Positions 40,371 to 48,641 of a DNA stretch of 64,000 bases are shown here, in pieces. Numbering within the stretch: position 1 is the first letter of the stretch; each line of letters begins with the position of its first letter. The DNA is taken from positions 62,001 to 126,000 of the forward strand of contig NZ_BOOR01000012.1 in NCBI RefSeq assembly GCF_016863335.1, read 5' to 3'. Below the pieces are notes generated by a model that saw nothing but the letters and a program-made list of their open reading frames with translations, did no database searches and was not told where the DNA came from. A program made the position numbers and the translations under genes. This DNA comes from Planotetraspora thailandica (GTDB taxonomy: Bacteria; Actinomycetota; Actinomycetes; Streptosporangiales; Streptosporangiaceae).

Positions 40371-40420
40371 ATCCTAGCGCTCTCCGCATTGGATGCGCGA
40401 CCTGTATATTCGTTGCATCC
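40371..40420. promoter_or_regulatory. TetR leaderless -10 element and candidate divergent operator
   Basis: On the minus strand TAGGAT (40371-40376) ends 6 nt before the tetR GTG. Next to it an imperfect inverted repeat has arms GGATGC (40391-40396) and GCATCC (40415-40420), extended by GCGA and TCGT with a one-base offset. It lies between the two divergent genes and could be the TetR operator. Confidence 0.45.
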
Positions 40421-40451
40421 CATATAACTTGAATTCTCCCGGAGGTTCCGC

Positions 40452-41141
40452 ATGCCCCAGTCACCAGGCCTGTCGGAAGGCCAGAGCATCTACGAGGAGT
40501 TGCTCGCCGTACACACGATCATGCGGAGGGGCGCCGCGCTCACGGCCTCGGCGACGCGCCGCCTCGCCCAGGGCATACCCGTCGGCGTCAAGGCCCCCGT
40601 GAACGTCCAGGCCATCGTGCGGACGGCCCGGTGGCAGGGCGAGTTCGTCCATCACCACCACAGCAGCGAGGACGAGCTGTTCTGGCCCGTGCTGCGCCGC
40701 CTCTTCCCCGGCGCGGTGGCCGCGCTCGACGAGCTCACGGCCGAGCACGAGAAGCTCGACGCCGAGCTGAAGAGCCTGTCCGTGGCCGTCGACGCCGTCA
40801 GCAGGGAGGGCGCGGCCGCCTCGGGGGGCAGGAACGCGGGGCTGGCAGCCGAGTCGGCGGAGCGGGTGCACGACCTGCTGACCGCCCATCTCGACGACGA
40901 GGAGCCGGTGCTGGAGGACCTGTTCCCTCTGGTCCCCGACGCCGACATCCGCCGCCTGCGCGCGGCGATCATCGCGGGCGCGCCGCGCTCCGGTCCTGAG
41001 CTGGTCCTCGGCCTGCTGCACGACCCCCGCCCGGCGCCGGGGCTCGACATCATGATGGGGAACTTCCCCGCCCCCGTGCGCCTGCTGAAGCCCCTCCTGC
41101 TCCGCCGTTATCTGGCGCGCAAGAGCGCGCTCGGGGAATGA
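40452..41141 (+). CDS. Hemerythrin HHE-domain protein
   Basis: A 229-residue helical bundle with diiron ligands visible: H in AVHTIMRRG, HHHHSSEDELFW, EHEKLD and HLDDEEP. Family members bind oxygen, nitric oxide or iron, or sense redox stress. The C-terminal 60 residues (after 170) lie outside the bundle. ATG at 40452 has GGAGG 8-9 nt upstream. Divergent tetR suggests regulation by that protein. Confidence 0.88.
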   Translation: MPQSPGLSEGQSIYEELLAVHTIMRRGAALTASATRRLAQGIPVGVKAPVNVQAIVRTARWQGEFVHHHHSSEDELFWPVLRRLFPGAVAALDELTAEHEKLDAELKSLSVAVDAVSREGAAASGGRNAGLAAESAERVHDLLTAHLDDEEPVLEDLFPLVPDADIRRLRAAIIAGAPRSGPELVLGLLHDPRPAPGLDIMMGNFPAPVRLLKPLLLRRYLARKSALGE

Positions 41142-41204
41142 GCCGCCGGATACCGGGCCGGGGTTTGGCGAAATCGACCAGAGCGTCATCCGCCGGGTGA
41201 CGCG

Positions 41205-41210
41205 TAGCCT
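41205..41210 (+). promoter_or_regulatory. -10 element upstream of the MoxR/VWA/XdhC operon
   Basis: TAGCCT ends exactly 6 nt before ATG 41217. The intervening GAAAGG could instead act as a ribosome-binding site if transcription starts further upstream. Confidence 0.4.
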
Positions 41211-41216
41211 GAAAGG

Positions 41217-42125
41217 ATGCTGGAGCGGACGACGAAGGCATCCGACATCGACTCCCCGGCCGCGGTGTCGGAGCTGCTCGACGGGCACGACTACATCGCG
41301 GACGAGGGCCTGGCGACGGCGGTTTTCCTGGCGCTGAGGATGGGCCGGCCCCTCTTCCTCGAAGGCGAGGCCGGGGTCGGCAAGACCGAGCTGGCCAAGA
41401 CGTTGTCCGCGATGCTCGGCGCCCCGCTGATCAGGCTCCAGTGCTACGAGGGCCTCGACGCCGCCCAGGCCCTCTACGACTGGGACTTCGCCCGGCAGCT
41501 GCTGCATCTGAAGGCGGCGGAGGCGGCGGGCGTGACCGACGCCCGGGCGCTCGAAGGCGAGATCTACGACCGCCGGTTCCTCATCGCCCGCCCCCTGCTG
41601 CGCGCTGTGGAGACCCAGCCCAGCGTGCTCCTGGTCGACGAGATCGACCGCGCGGACGACGAGTTCGAGGCGTTCCTGCTCGAGGTGCTGTCGGACTTCA
41701 CGATCTCGATCCCCGAGCTGGGCACGATCAGCGCCGCGACCCCGCCGGTCGTCGTGGTCACCTCCAACCGCACACGGGAGGTCCACGACGCGCTCAAGCG
41801 CCGCTGCCTCTACCACTGGCTGGAGCATCCTGGATTCGACCGGGAGGTGGCGATCCTGCTCAGACGCCTGCCCGGCTGCACGGAACGGCTGGCCGCCCAG
41901 GTGGCCCGGGCCGCCGGGCTCCTGAGGAACGCCGACCTGGTCAAACCGCCCGGCATCGCGGAGACCCTCGACTGGGCCGAGGCGCTGCTGACCCTCGGTG
42001 CGGCCGACCTCGACCCCGGTCTGGCCGCCGCGACCCTGGGCGCCGTGCTCAAGCACCGCGAGGACCAGGAGACCGTGCTGCGCGGCGGTATGCTCACCGC
42101 CCGTGGAGCGAACGGCAATGCCTGA
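41217..42125 (+). CDS. MoxR-family AAA+ ATPase, CoxD-like
   Basis: A 302-residue AAA+ ATPase: Walker A GEAGVGKTEL near residue 47, Walker B VLLVDEIDRAD near residue 140, sensor 1 VVVTSNRTRE and the arginine-rich ALKRRCLYHW. CoxD-type proteins help insert the sulfurated Mo/Cu centre of CO dehydrogenase-like enzymes; similar ATPases act with VWA partners generally. It overlaps the VWA gene by 8 nt. The specific client is not in the window. Confidence 0.88.
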   Translation: MLERTTKASDIDSPAAVSELLDGHDYIADEGLATAVFLALRMGRPLFLEGEAGVGKTELAKTLSAMLGAPLIRLQCYEGLDAAQALYDWDFARQLLHLKAAEAAGVTDARALEGEIYDRRFLIARPLLRAVETQPSVLLVDEIDRADDEFEAFLLEVLSDFTISIPELGTISAATPPVVVVTSNRTREVHDALKRRCLYHWLEHPGFDREVAILLRRLPGCTERLAAQVARAAGLLRNADLVKPPGIAETLDWAEALLTLGAADLDPGLAAATLGAVLKHREDQETVLRGGMLTARGANGNA

Positions 42126-43263
42126 CATCGGCTCCGCCGGAACAGGAGCCCTGGTCGCCACGATGACCGGGTTCGCCCGCACGCTCAGGGCGGCGGGAGT
42201 CGGCGCCGACCACCAGCGCACGCAGGGGTTCCTCACCGCCCTCGGCCACTTGAACGTCGCCGAGGAGCGCGACGTCTACTGGGCCGGCCGGCTCACCCTC
42301 TGCGCGGGCCCCGACGACATCCCCCGGTACGACCGGTGCTTCTCCGCCTATTTCTCCGGCGAGCGCCCGCGGCCCGGCCGTACCGGCATGACCGTGACGG
42401 TCACACGCGTGACGGCCCGGCCGTACGGCTCCCGCGAACCCGAGCAGGCGGGAGAGCAGAACGCGGTGCCCGCCACGGCGAGCGAGATCGAGGTGCTGCG
42501 GAGCAGGGACGTCGCGCGGATGACCGCGGGGGAGCGTGAGCAGGTGCACCGCATGCTGGCGCTGCTGAGCGGCGAGAGGGAACGCCGCGGTTCGCGGCGG
42601 TTCGCGCCGGCGCACCGCGGGGTGCTCGACAGCCGCCGCACGGTCAGGGAGGCGGTCAGCCGCGGCGGGGAGCCGGCGCGGCTGCGCATGCGGCGCCACC
42701 GCGACCGGCCCCGCCGCGTCGTCGTGCTGGTCGACGTGAGCGGGTCGATGGCGCCGTACGCCGACACGCTGCTGCGCTTCTCCCACGCCCTCGTGCGGGC
42801 CGAGCCGCGGGCGACCGAGGTGTTCAGCGTCGGCACCCGGCTGACCAGGATCACCGCCGACCTGCGCCACCGCGACCCCGACGCCGCCATGGCCGCGGTC
42901 TCCGCCGCCATACCGGACTGGAGCGGCGGCACCCGGCTCGGCGAGGAGATCAAGGCGCTGCTGAGGCTCTCCTACCCGCGCGGGGCGACCGTCGTGATCG
43001 CCTCTGACGGATGGGAGCGCGGCTCGGCCGAGCTCCTCGGCGCCCAGATGGCCCGGTTGTCCAGGCTGGCCCACCGGGTGATCTGGGCGAACCCGCACAA
43101 GGGAGACCCGGCGTACCGGCCGCTCACGGCGGGCATCGTCGCGGCCCTGCCGTACGTCACCGACTTCGTGGCCGGGCACAGCCTGGTCGCGTTCGAAGAC
43201 CTGGCCGCGCTGCTGGCGGACGGCGGCCGGGGATCAGGAAGAGAGAGGCGCGGTCATGCGTGA
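42118..43263 (+). CDS. VWA-domain protein, CoxE-like
   Basis: A 381-residue soluble protein ending in a von Willebrand A domain. The metal-ion-dependent adhesion site LVDVSGSM lies near residue 207, WSGGTRLGE near 268 and IASDGWERG near 295. The N-terminal half (DUF-type CoxE helper) is basic. It works with MoxR ATPases as a metal-centre assembly pair. ATG 42118 overlaps the ATPase gene and the 3' end overlaps xdhC by 8 nt. Confidence 0.88.
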   Translation: MPDIGSAGTGALVATMTGFARTLRAAGVGADHQRTQGFLTALGHLNVAEERDVYWAGRLTLCAGPDDIPRYDRCFSAYFSGERPRPGRTGMTVTVTRVTARPYGSREPEQAGEQNAVPATASEIEVLRSRDVARMTAGEREQVHRMLALLSGERERRGSRRFAPAHRGVLDSRRTVREAVSRGGEPARLRMRRHRDRPRRVVVLVDVSGSMAPYADTLLRFSHALVRAEPRATEVFSVGTRLTRITADLRHRDPDAAMAAVSAAIPDWSGGTRLGEEIKALLRLSYPRGATVVIASDGWERGSAELLGAQMARLSRLAHRVIWANPHKGDPAYRPLTAGIVAALPYVTDFVAGHSLVAFEDLAALLADGGRGSGRERRGHA

Positions 43264-44380
43264 CGTCCTGTCGCAGATCCTGCGGTGGTGGGAGGCGGGT
43301 GAGCGATTCGGCCTGGCCACGGTCGTCGGCACCTTCCGCAGCGCCCCCCGGCCGCCCGGCGCGTCCATGGCCGTCTTCGGCGAGGAGGCCGTCGGCAGCG
43401 TGTCGGGCGGATGCGTCGAGGGCGCGGTCTACGAGCTCGCCCACGACGTCGTCGCCGACGGAAGGCCGGTGCTCCAGCGGTACGGCGTCAGCGACGACGA
43501 CGCCTTCTCGGTCGGCCTGACCTGCGGCGGAATCATCGACATATTCGTGGAGGAGGTCTCCCGCGACACCTATCCGGAGCTCGGGGAGATCGCCGCCTCG
43601 ATCCAGGCGCGCCGCCCGGTCGCGGTGGCGACCATCCTGTCCGGGCCCGGTGATGTGGGCGCACGGCGGGTCATCTGGCCGGAGTCGGACGGGACGCCTG
43701 AAGGCGCGGCCTCGGGATCGCTGGGGTCGGAACGGCTCGACGCCGCGGTGGACGACGACGTGCGGGGCATGCTCGCCCAGGGGATCACCGGCGTCCGGCG
43801 CTACGGCGCCATGGGGGAGCGGCGGCTCGACGACCTCCAGGTGTTCGTGCAGTCGTTCGCCCCGCCGCCCCGCATGCTCGTCTTCGGCGCGATCGACTTC
43901 GCCGCGGCGGTGGCGCGGATCGGGAAGTTCCTCGGCTACCACGTCGTCGTCTGCGACGCCCGGACGGTGTTCGCGACCGCCAAGCGCTTCCCCGAGGCCG
44001 ACGAGGTGGTGGTCAAATGGCCGCACGACTACCTGTCCACGGCGCAGGTGGACGAGCGGACCGTCATCTGCGTGCTCACCCACGACCCCAAGTTCGACGT
44101 GCCCCTGCTGGAGGTCGCGCTGCGCACCCCCGCGGCGTACGTCGGGGCCATGGGGTCGCGCAGGACGCACGACGACAGGCTGGCGCGGCTGCGCGAGGCG
44201 GGGCTTTCCGACGACGAGCTCGCCCGGCTGAAATCGCCGATCGGGCTAGATCTGGGCTCCCGTACGCCGGAGGAGACGGCCGTGTCGATCGCGGCCGAGC
44301 TCATTCAGCTCCGCTGGGGCGGCTCGGGTCAGCCGCTGACGGAGACGAACGGGCGCATCCACGGCGACTCGCCTGCATGA
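43256..44380 (+). CDS. xdhC: XdhC/CoxF-family molybdenum cofactor maturation protein
   Basis: The 374-residue protein delivers the matured molybdopterin cofactor to xanthine- or CO-dehydrogenase-type enzymes. N-terminal XdhC_CoxI domain: SVSGGCVEGAVYE and LTCGGIIDIFVE. C-terminal Rossmann domain from about residue 205: VVCDARTVFAT, RTVICVLTHDPKFDVP and AYVGAMGSRRTHDDR. ATG 43256. Its stop codon TGA (44378-44380) lies inside the first core of repeat array C. Confidence 0.9.
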   Translation: MRDVLSQILRWWEAGERFGLATVVGTFRSAPRPPGASMAVFGEEAVGSVSGGCVEGAVYELAHDVVADGRPVLQRYGVSDDDAFSVGLTCGGIIDIFVEEVSRDTYPELGEIAASIQARRPVAVATILSGPGDVGARRVIWPESDGTPEGAASGSLGSERLDAAVDDDVRGMLAQGITGVRRYGAMGERRLDDLQVFVQSFAPPPRMLVFGAIDFAAAVARIGKFLGYHVVVCDARTVFATAKRFPEADEVVVKWPHDYLSTAQVDERTVICVLTHDPKFDVPLLEVALRTPAAYVGAMGSRRTHDDRLARLREAGLSDDELARLKSPIGLDLGSRTPEETAVSIAAELIQLRWGGSGQPLTETNGRIHGDSPA

Positions 44381-44544
44381 TCGTGAGCCAGGTCGTGGCA
44401 GGTCGCGGCGTATGCGCGCGAACTTCTGCATGATCACGGACCATGAACGCGCAGGTGGGACGGGCCGGAACCGAACTTCTGCATGATCACGGATAGGGAA
44501 GGCGCAGGTCGCGGCGGATATGGGCGAACTTCTGCATGATCACG
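44366..44544 (-). repeat. 53-bp tandem repeat array C (4 units)
   Basis: Cores on the minus strand at 44378 (TGATCG, overlapping the xdhC stop), 44431, 44484 and 44537, spaced exactly 53 bp. The second block is ACCTGC at the same offset in all three spacers. A 22-bp stretch of one spacer (44447-44468) is identical, reverse-complemented, to array D positions 46409-46430. The array runs opposite to the flanking genes xdhC and mocA. Confidence 0.9.
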
Positions 44545-44569
44545 GACACGAGAGGGGGGTGGGGCGGCG

Positions 44570-45136
44570 GTGAGTGTGGCGGGGGTTCTGCTGGCGGCGG
44601 GCTCCGGGAGCAGGTTCGGGACGCCCAAGGCGCTGGTCGAGTTCGCGGGGGAGCGGCTCGTCGACCGCGGCGTGCGGTTGCTGCGTGACGGCGGCTGCGA
44701 CCCGGTGATCGTCGTGCTGGGCGCGGCGGACGCCGACGTACCGGGCGCGCTGACCGTGCACAACCCCGGCTGGGCCACCGGGATGGGGTCCTCGCTGCGT
44801 GCGGGCTTGGACGCCGTCCCCGAATCCGCGCAGGCCGTCGTGATCGCCTTGGTCGATCAGCCCCTGGTCACCGCCGAAGCCGTGCGCCGGCTTGCCGCCG
44901 CGTTCGCGGCAGGCGCCGCAGTCGCGGTGGCGACGTATCGGGGGGCGCCCAGGAATCCGGTCCTGATCGCGCGCCCCCACTTCGCCGAGGTCGCCCGCAT
45001 GGCGACGGGCGACGTGGGTGCCCGGCCCTTCCTGCGCGCGCACCCTGACCTCGTCACCGGCGTGCCGTGCGACGACGTGGGCGACCCTGCCGACATCGAC
45101 GTCCCGGAGGACCTGAGGTCGCTGGGCGGCCGATGA
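44570..45136 (+). CDS. mocA: Molybdenum cofactor cytidylyltransferase-like nucleotidyltransferase
   Basis: The 188-residue MobA-like NTP transferase has the nucleotide loop VLLAAGSGSRFGTPKAL at the N-terminus, ALVDQPLVT near residue 93 and a C-terminal DIDVPEDL. MocA converts Mo-molybdopterin to the cytosine dinucleotide used by xanthine/CO dehydrogenases, and it follows xdhC here. GTG at 44570 comes after a GGGGGG run. Related enzymes use other substrates, so the specificity is inferred from the neighbours. Confidence 0.82.
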   Translation: MSVAGVLLAAGSGSRFGTPKALVEFAGERLVDRGVRLLRDGGCDPVIVVLGAADADVPGALTVHNPGWATGMGSSLRAGLDAVPESAQAVVIALVDQPLVTAEAVRRLAAAFAAGAAVAVATYRGAPRNPVLIARPHFAEVARMATGDVGARPFLRAHPDLVTGVPCDDVGDPADIDVPEDLRSLGGR

Positions 45137-45219
45137 TCGGCGGCGCTGCCGTGCAGTAACCTCTGAATGCCGCACGAAACGGAACAACATTCGGTATTCG
45201 GCCAGGGAAGGACGTCGGG

Positions 45220-46254
45220 ATGCGCATCGGGATGGCTCTCAACTATGCCGGGGGCTTCAAGGAGACCGTGGCCGAGCTGGGCGACTACGAGAAGGCCGGT
45301 CTCGACATCGTGTTCGTCGCCGAGGCCTACAGCTTCGACGCCGTCAGCCAGATGGGCTACATCGCCGCTCGCACCGAGCGGCTGCAGATCGCCTCGGGCA
45401 TCCTGCCGATCTATTCGCGCACACCCGCTCTGCTCGCCATGACCGCGGCGGGGCTCGACTACGTCTCCGACGGGCGGTTCACGCTGGGGCTCGGCGCCTC
45501 GGGCCCGCAGGTCGTCGAAGGATTCCACGGGGTGCCCTACACCGCTCCGCTCGGCCGTACGCGCGAGATCATCGAGATCTGCCGCAAGGTGTGGCGGCGG
45601 GAGAGGCTCGAATACGCCGGCAAGCACTACACGATGCCCCTCCCCGGCGGCACCGGCCTCGGCAAGCCCCTCAAGCTGATCAACCACCCCGTGCGCGAGC
45701 GAATCCCCATCGTCGTCGCCGCGATCGGCCCGCAGAACGTCGAGCTGACCGCCGAGCTGGCGGAAGGCTGGGAGCCGATCTTCTTCATGCCGGAGAAGGC
45801 CGCCGACGTGTGGGGGGCCTCACTGGCCGCGGGCAAGGCGCGCCGGGCGCCCGAGCTCGGCGAGCTGGACGTGATCGCCCAGGCCGTGCTGGCCATCGGC
45901 GACGACGTCGGCGACGTCCTCGAGCTGGGCCGCCCGATGGCCGCCCTCTACATCGGGGGAATGGGGGCCAAGGGCAGGAACTTCTACAACGACCTCGCCC
46001 GCCGCTACGGCTACGAGAAGGAGGCCGAGCAGATCCAGGATCTCTACCTGGAGGGGAAGAAGGACGAGGCCGCAGCCCTGGTGCCGCGCGAGCTGCTGGA
46101 GAAGATGTCGCTGGTCGGCTCGGAGGGACACGTGCGCGAGCGTCTCGCCGCGATGCGGGAGGCCGGGGTGACCACCCTCAACGTCGCGCCCTTCGCCTCC
46201 ACCCATGAGGAGCGCCTCAAGCTCATCGAAAAGGTCAAAACCCTCACCGCCTGA
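45220..46254 (+). CDS. LLM-class F420-dependent oxidoreductase
   Basis: A 344-residue luciferase-like TIM barrel: MRIGMALNYAGGF, RLQIASGILPIYSRTP, LDYVSDGRFTLGLGASGPQV and LAEGWEPIFFMPEK. This is the pattern of actinobacterial F420-using reductases (Rv3520c-like). The substrate is unknown. ATG at 45220 follows AGGGAAGGA. A -10-like TAACCT at 45157-45162 gives a leader of about 50 nt. Array D starts 26 nt after the stop. Confidence 0.87.
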   Translation: MRIGMALNYAGGFKETVAELGDYEKAGLDIVFVAEAYSFDAVSQMGYIAARTERLQIASGILPIYSRTPALLAMTAAGLDYVSDGRFTLGLGASGPQVVEGFHGVPYTAPLGRTREIIEICRKVWRRERLEYAGKHYTMPLPGGTGLGKPLKLINHPVRERIPIVVAAIGPQNVELTAELAEGWEPIFFMPEKAADVWGASLAAGKARRAPELGELDVIAQAVLAIGDDVGDVLELGRPMAALYIGGMGAKGRNFYNDLARRYGYEKEAEQIQDLYLEGKKDEAAALVPRELLEKMSLVGSEGHVRERLAAMREAGVTTLNVAPFASTHEERLKLIEKVKTLTA

Positions 46255-46279
46255 CCACCCCCACCCCCACCCCCCGCCG

Positions 46280-46458
46280 CGTGATCATGCAAAAGTTCGC
46301 GGATCATGCCCCCCACCTGCCCGGACACGATCCGTGATCATGCAGAGGTTCGGCCGCGGGCTGCCTGGCCTGCGGTTTCCCCATGCGTGATCATGCAGAA
46401 GTTCGCGGCCGGCCCGTCCCACCTGCGCGTACGCCGATCGTGATCATGCACAGACCCG
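46280..46458 (+). repeat. 53-bp tandem repeat array D (4 units)
   Basis: Cores TGATCA at 46282, 46335, 46388 and 46441, all exactly 53 bp apart. The second block reads ACCTGC, GCCTGC and ACCTGC at the same offset. Units share CGTGATCATGCA and most share GAAGTTCG or close variants. The array sits between the F420 oxidoreductase and the peptidase gene, same strand as both, and ends 28 nt before the peptidase -10 element. Confidence 0.9.
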
Positions 46459-46486
46459 TGGAATCCGCGCCCGGCCGCGCCGGGCG

Positions 46487-46492
46487 TAGAGT
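46487..46492 (+). promoter_or_regulatory. -10 element giving a leaderless Xaa-Pro peptidase transcript
   Basis: TAGAGT ends exactly 6 nt before GTG 46499 and no Shine-Dalgarno is present in the CCTCCC gap. This is a clear leaderless-type arrangement, though no good -35 was found. Confidence 0.55.
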
Positions 46493-46498
46493 CCTCCC

Positions 46499-47590
46499 GT
46501 GACATTCGCCGCCCGCCGCGCGCGCCTGGCCGTCGAGCTTCAGGCAGCCCCCGAGATCCACGCCGCCCAGGAGACCGCAGCTCCCGGCGCGAGCGCCATC
46601 CTCGTCACCTCGCCCGTCAACGTCCGCTACCTGACCGGCCTGGCGAGCTCCAACGCGGCCGTTCTGGTGACCTCGTCGGGCGATGCGGTGCTCGCCACCG
46701 ACGCCCGCTACATCGAGACGGCCCGGCGGGTGTGTCCCGACCTGGAGACGATCGAGCATCGCGAGGTGGCGAAGGTGCTGGCCGCGCGGGCGGGCACGGG
46801 TGTCCTCGCCGTCGAGGGCGACCGCATGCCGGTCTCCGTCTATCACCGCCTCCAGGCCGAGCGGCCGCTCACTGCGGTCGGCGGCCTGGTTGAGACGGTC
46901 AGGGCGATCAAGGACGAGGGGGAGATCGAGGCGTTGCGCCGCGCCTGCGCGATCACCGATGAGGCGTTCTCCCTGGTGATCGGGCGGATCAGGCCCGGCG
47001 TGACCGAGCGGGAGATCGCCCGGTGGCTCGAGATCCAGATGATCGAGCTCGGGGCGGACAAGCCCGCCTTCGACACGATCGTCGCCTCCGGCCCCAACGG
47101 CTCCATTCCGCACCACTCGCCCTCCGACCGGCCGGTCGAGCCGGGAGACCTGGTGACCATGGACTTCGGCGCGCTCCACGACGGCTACCACGCCGACATG
47201 ACCCGCACGGTGGCCGTCGGCGAGCCTGCCGGCTGGCAGCGGGACCTCTACGAACTCGTACGGCAGGCCCAGCGGGCGGGCCGCCATGCCGTACGGCCGG
47301 GCGCGACCGTGGCGGAGGTGGACGCGGCGGCGCGCGAGCCGATCGTCGAGGCCGGGCACGGCCCGCATTTCGGGCATGGGCTGGGTCACGGGGTCGGCCT
47401 GGAGATCCACGAGCTCCCGTTCCTTGGCCCTGACAAGACCGGTAGACTAGAGGATCGAGTTCCGATCACCGTCGAGCCCGGGGTTTATCTGCCGGGCAGG
47501 GGCGGAGTGCGCATCGAGGACACGCTGGTGACGCGTGACGACGGGCCGGAGCTCCTCACACTGACGACCAAGGAGCTGCTCGTCCTGTAG
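46499..47590 (+). CDS. pepQ: Xaa-Pro aminopeptidase / dipeptidase (M24 family)
   Basis: Metallopeptidase of 363 residues that cleaves bonds next to proline. The N-terminal creatinase-like domain runs to residue 130. The catalytic pita-bread domain shows metal ligands in MDFGALHDGYHADMTRT (two Asp), GHGLGHGVGLEIHE (His), VEPGVY (Glu) and RIEDT (Glu). The position directly upstream of efp and nusB is widely conserved; both EF-P and this enzyme concern proline. Whether it is an aminopeptidase or a prolidase cannot be decided. Confidence 0.92.
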   Translation: MTFAARRARLAVELQAAPEIHAAQETAAPGASAILVTSPVNVRYLTGLASSNAAVLVTSSGDAVLATDARYIETARRVCPDLETIEHREVAKVLAARAGTGVLAVEGDRMPVSVYHRLQAERPLTAVGGLVETVRAIKDEGEIEALRRACAITDEAFSLVIGRIRPGVTEREIARWLEIQMIELGADKPAFDTIVASGPNGSIPHHSPSDRPVEPGDLVTMDFGALHDGYHADMTRTVAVGEPAGWQRDLYELVRQAQRAGRHAVRPGATVAEVDAAAREPIVEAGHGPHFGHGLGHGVGLEIHELPFLGPDKTGRLEDRVPITVEPGVYLPGRGGVRIEDTLVTRDDGPELLTLTTKELLVL

Positions 47591-47617
47591 GGGCAGCCGC
47601 ACGCGGGAGAACCACAC

Positions 47618-48178
47618 GTGGCGACGACGAACGACCTTAAGAACGGACTGGTGCTCAAGCTCGACGGCGGTGAACTCTGGACCGTCGTGGAGTTCCAGCA
47701 CGTCAAGCCCGGCAAGGGCGGTGCGTTCGTCCGCACCAAGCTGAAGAACATCACGTCCGGCAAGGTCGTGGACAAGACCTTCAACGCCGGCGTCAAGGTC
47801 GACGTGGCCAACGTCGACAAGCGCGAGATGCAGTACTCCTACCTCGACGGGGACGACTACGTCTTCATGGACACCGAGACGTACGACATGATGCACGTCT
47901 CGCGCGCGGCCGTCGGCGACGCCGCCAACTACCTGCTCGAGAACATGCTGGCCACGGTCGCGATCAACGAGGGCAACGTCCTCTACATCGAGCTCCCCGC
48001 CGCGGTCGAGCTCACGATCGCCGAGACCGAGCCCGGCCTCCAGGGCGACCGCTCCACCGGCGGCACCAAGCCGGCGAAGCTGGAGACAGGCGCCGAGATC
48101 AAGGTTCCGCTCTTCATCACGACCGGCGAGAGGGTCAAGGTCGACACTCGCAACGGCGAGTACCTCGGTCGGGCCTGA
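47618..48178 (+). CDS. efp: Translation elongation factor P
   Basis: Relieves ribosome stalling at polyproline. The 186 residues form the three-domain fold. The tip lysine lies in the loop KPGKGGAF near residue 31-38. This reads PGKGG rather than the PGKGP loop described for unmodified-lysine EF-P of some actinobacteria. No epmA, epmB or earP gene is in the window. GTG start at 47618. nusB starts 2 nt after the stop. Confidence 0.96.
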   Translation: MATTNDLKNGLVLKLDGGELWTVVEFQHVKPGKGGAFVRTKLKNITSGKVVDKTFNAGVKVDVANVDKREMQYSYLDGDDYVFMDTETYDMMHVSRAAVGDAANYLLENMLATVAINEGNVLYIELPAAVELTIAETEPGLQGDRSTGGTKPAKLETGAEIKVPLFITTGERVKVDTRNGEYLGRA

Positions 48179-48179
48179 A

Positions 48180-48620
48180 GTGTCGGCTCGGGGCAAAGCC
48201 CGACGCCGCGCCCTGGACATCCTGTTCGAGGCCGAGGCTCGCAGCGAGAGCCCGCTCAGCGTGCTCGCGGAGCGGGTCGAACGGTCGGATCCGCCGGTCA
48301 ACGAGTACACCTTCACCCTCGTGGAGGGCGTGACCCGGCACCGCGACAGGATCGACGAGCTGATCTCCACCTATTCCGAAGGCTGGACGCTCGAGCGCAT
48401 GCCCGCCGTCGACCGGAACATCCTGCGCGGGGGCACCTATGAGATGCTCGCCTCGCAGGAGGTTCCCGAAGGCGTGGTCATCAGCGAGTGGGTGCACCTG
48501 GCCGCGGAGCTGTCCACGGACGAGTCTCCGCAGTTCGTCAACGGCCTGTTGGCGCGGTTCAAGCAGCTCAAGCCTTCGCTCTCGCTCACAGGACCGGTAG
48601 GCGCGGAACCGTCGGAATGA
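48180..48620 (+). CDS. nusB: Transcription antitermination factor NusB
   Basis: Binds boxA RNA with NusE (S10) in rRNA antitermination complexes. The 146-residue helical protein has RRRALDILFEAEAR near the N-terminus, MPAVDRNILRGGTYEML near residue 78 and SPQFVNGLLARF near residue 120. GTG at 48180 directly follows efp, so it is coupled to it; an obvious ribosome-binding site is lacking. Confidence 0.95.
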   Translation: MSARGKARRRALDILFEAEARSESPLSVLAERVERSDPPVNEYTFTLVEGVTRHRDRIDELISTYSEGWTLERMPAVDRNILRGGTYEMLASQEVPEGVVISEWVHLAAELSTDESPQFVNGLLARFKQLKPSLSLTGPVGAEPSE

Positions 48621-48641
48621 GCCCGTCGGAATGAGCTCGGT

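Noticed and set aside
33914-46458. Arrays A-D as CRISPR arrays (20-nt repeats with 33-nt spacers)
   Set aside because: Repeats are too short and degenerate, spacers contain a conserved RCCTGS at a fixed offset, one spacer stretch is shared between arrays in opposite orientation, and no cas gene is in the window.
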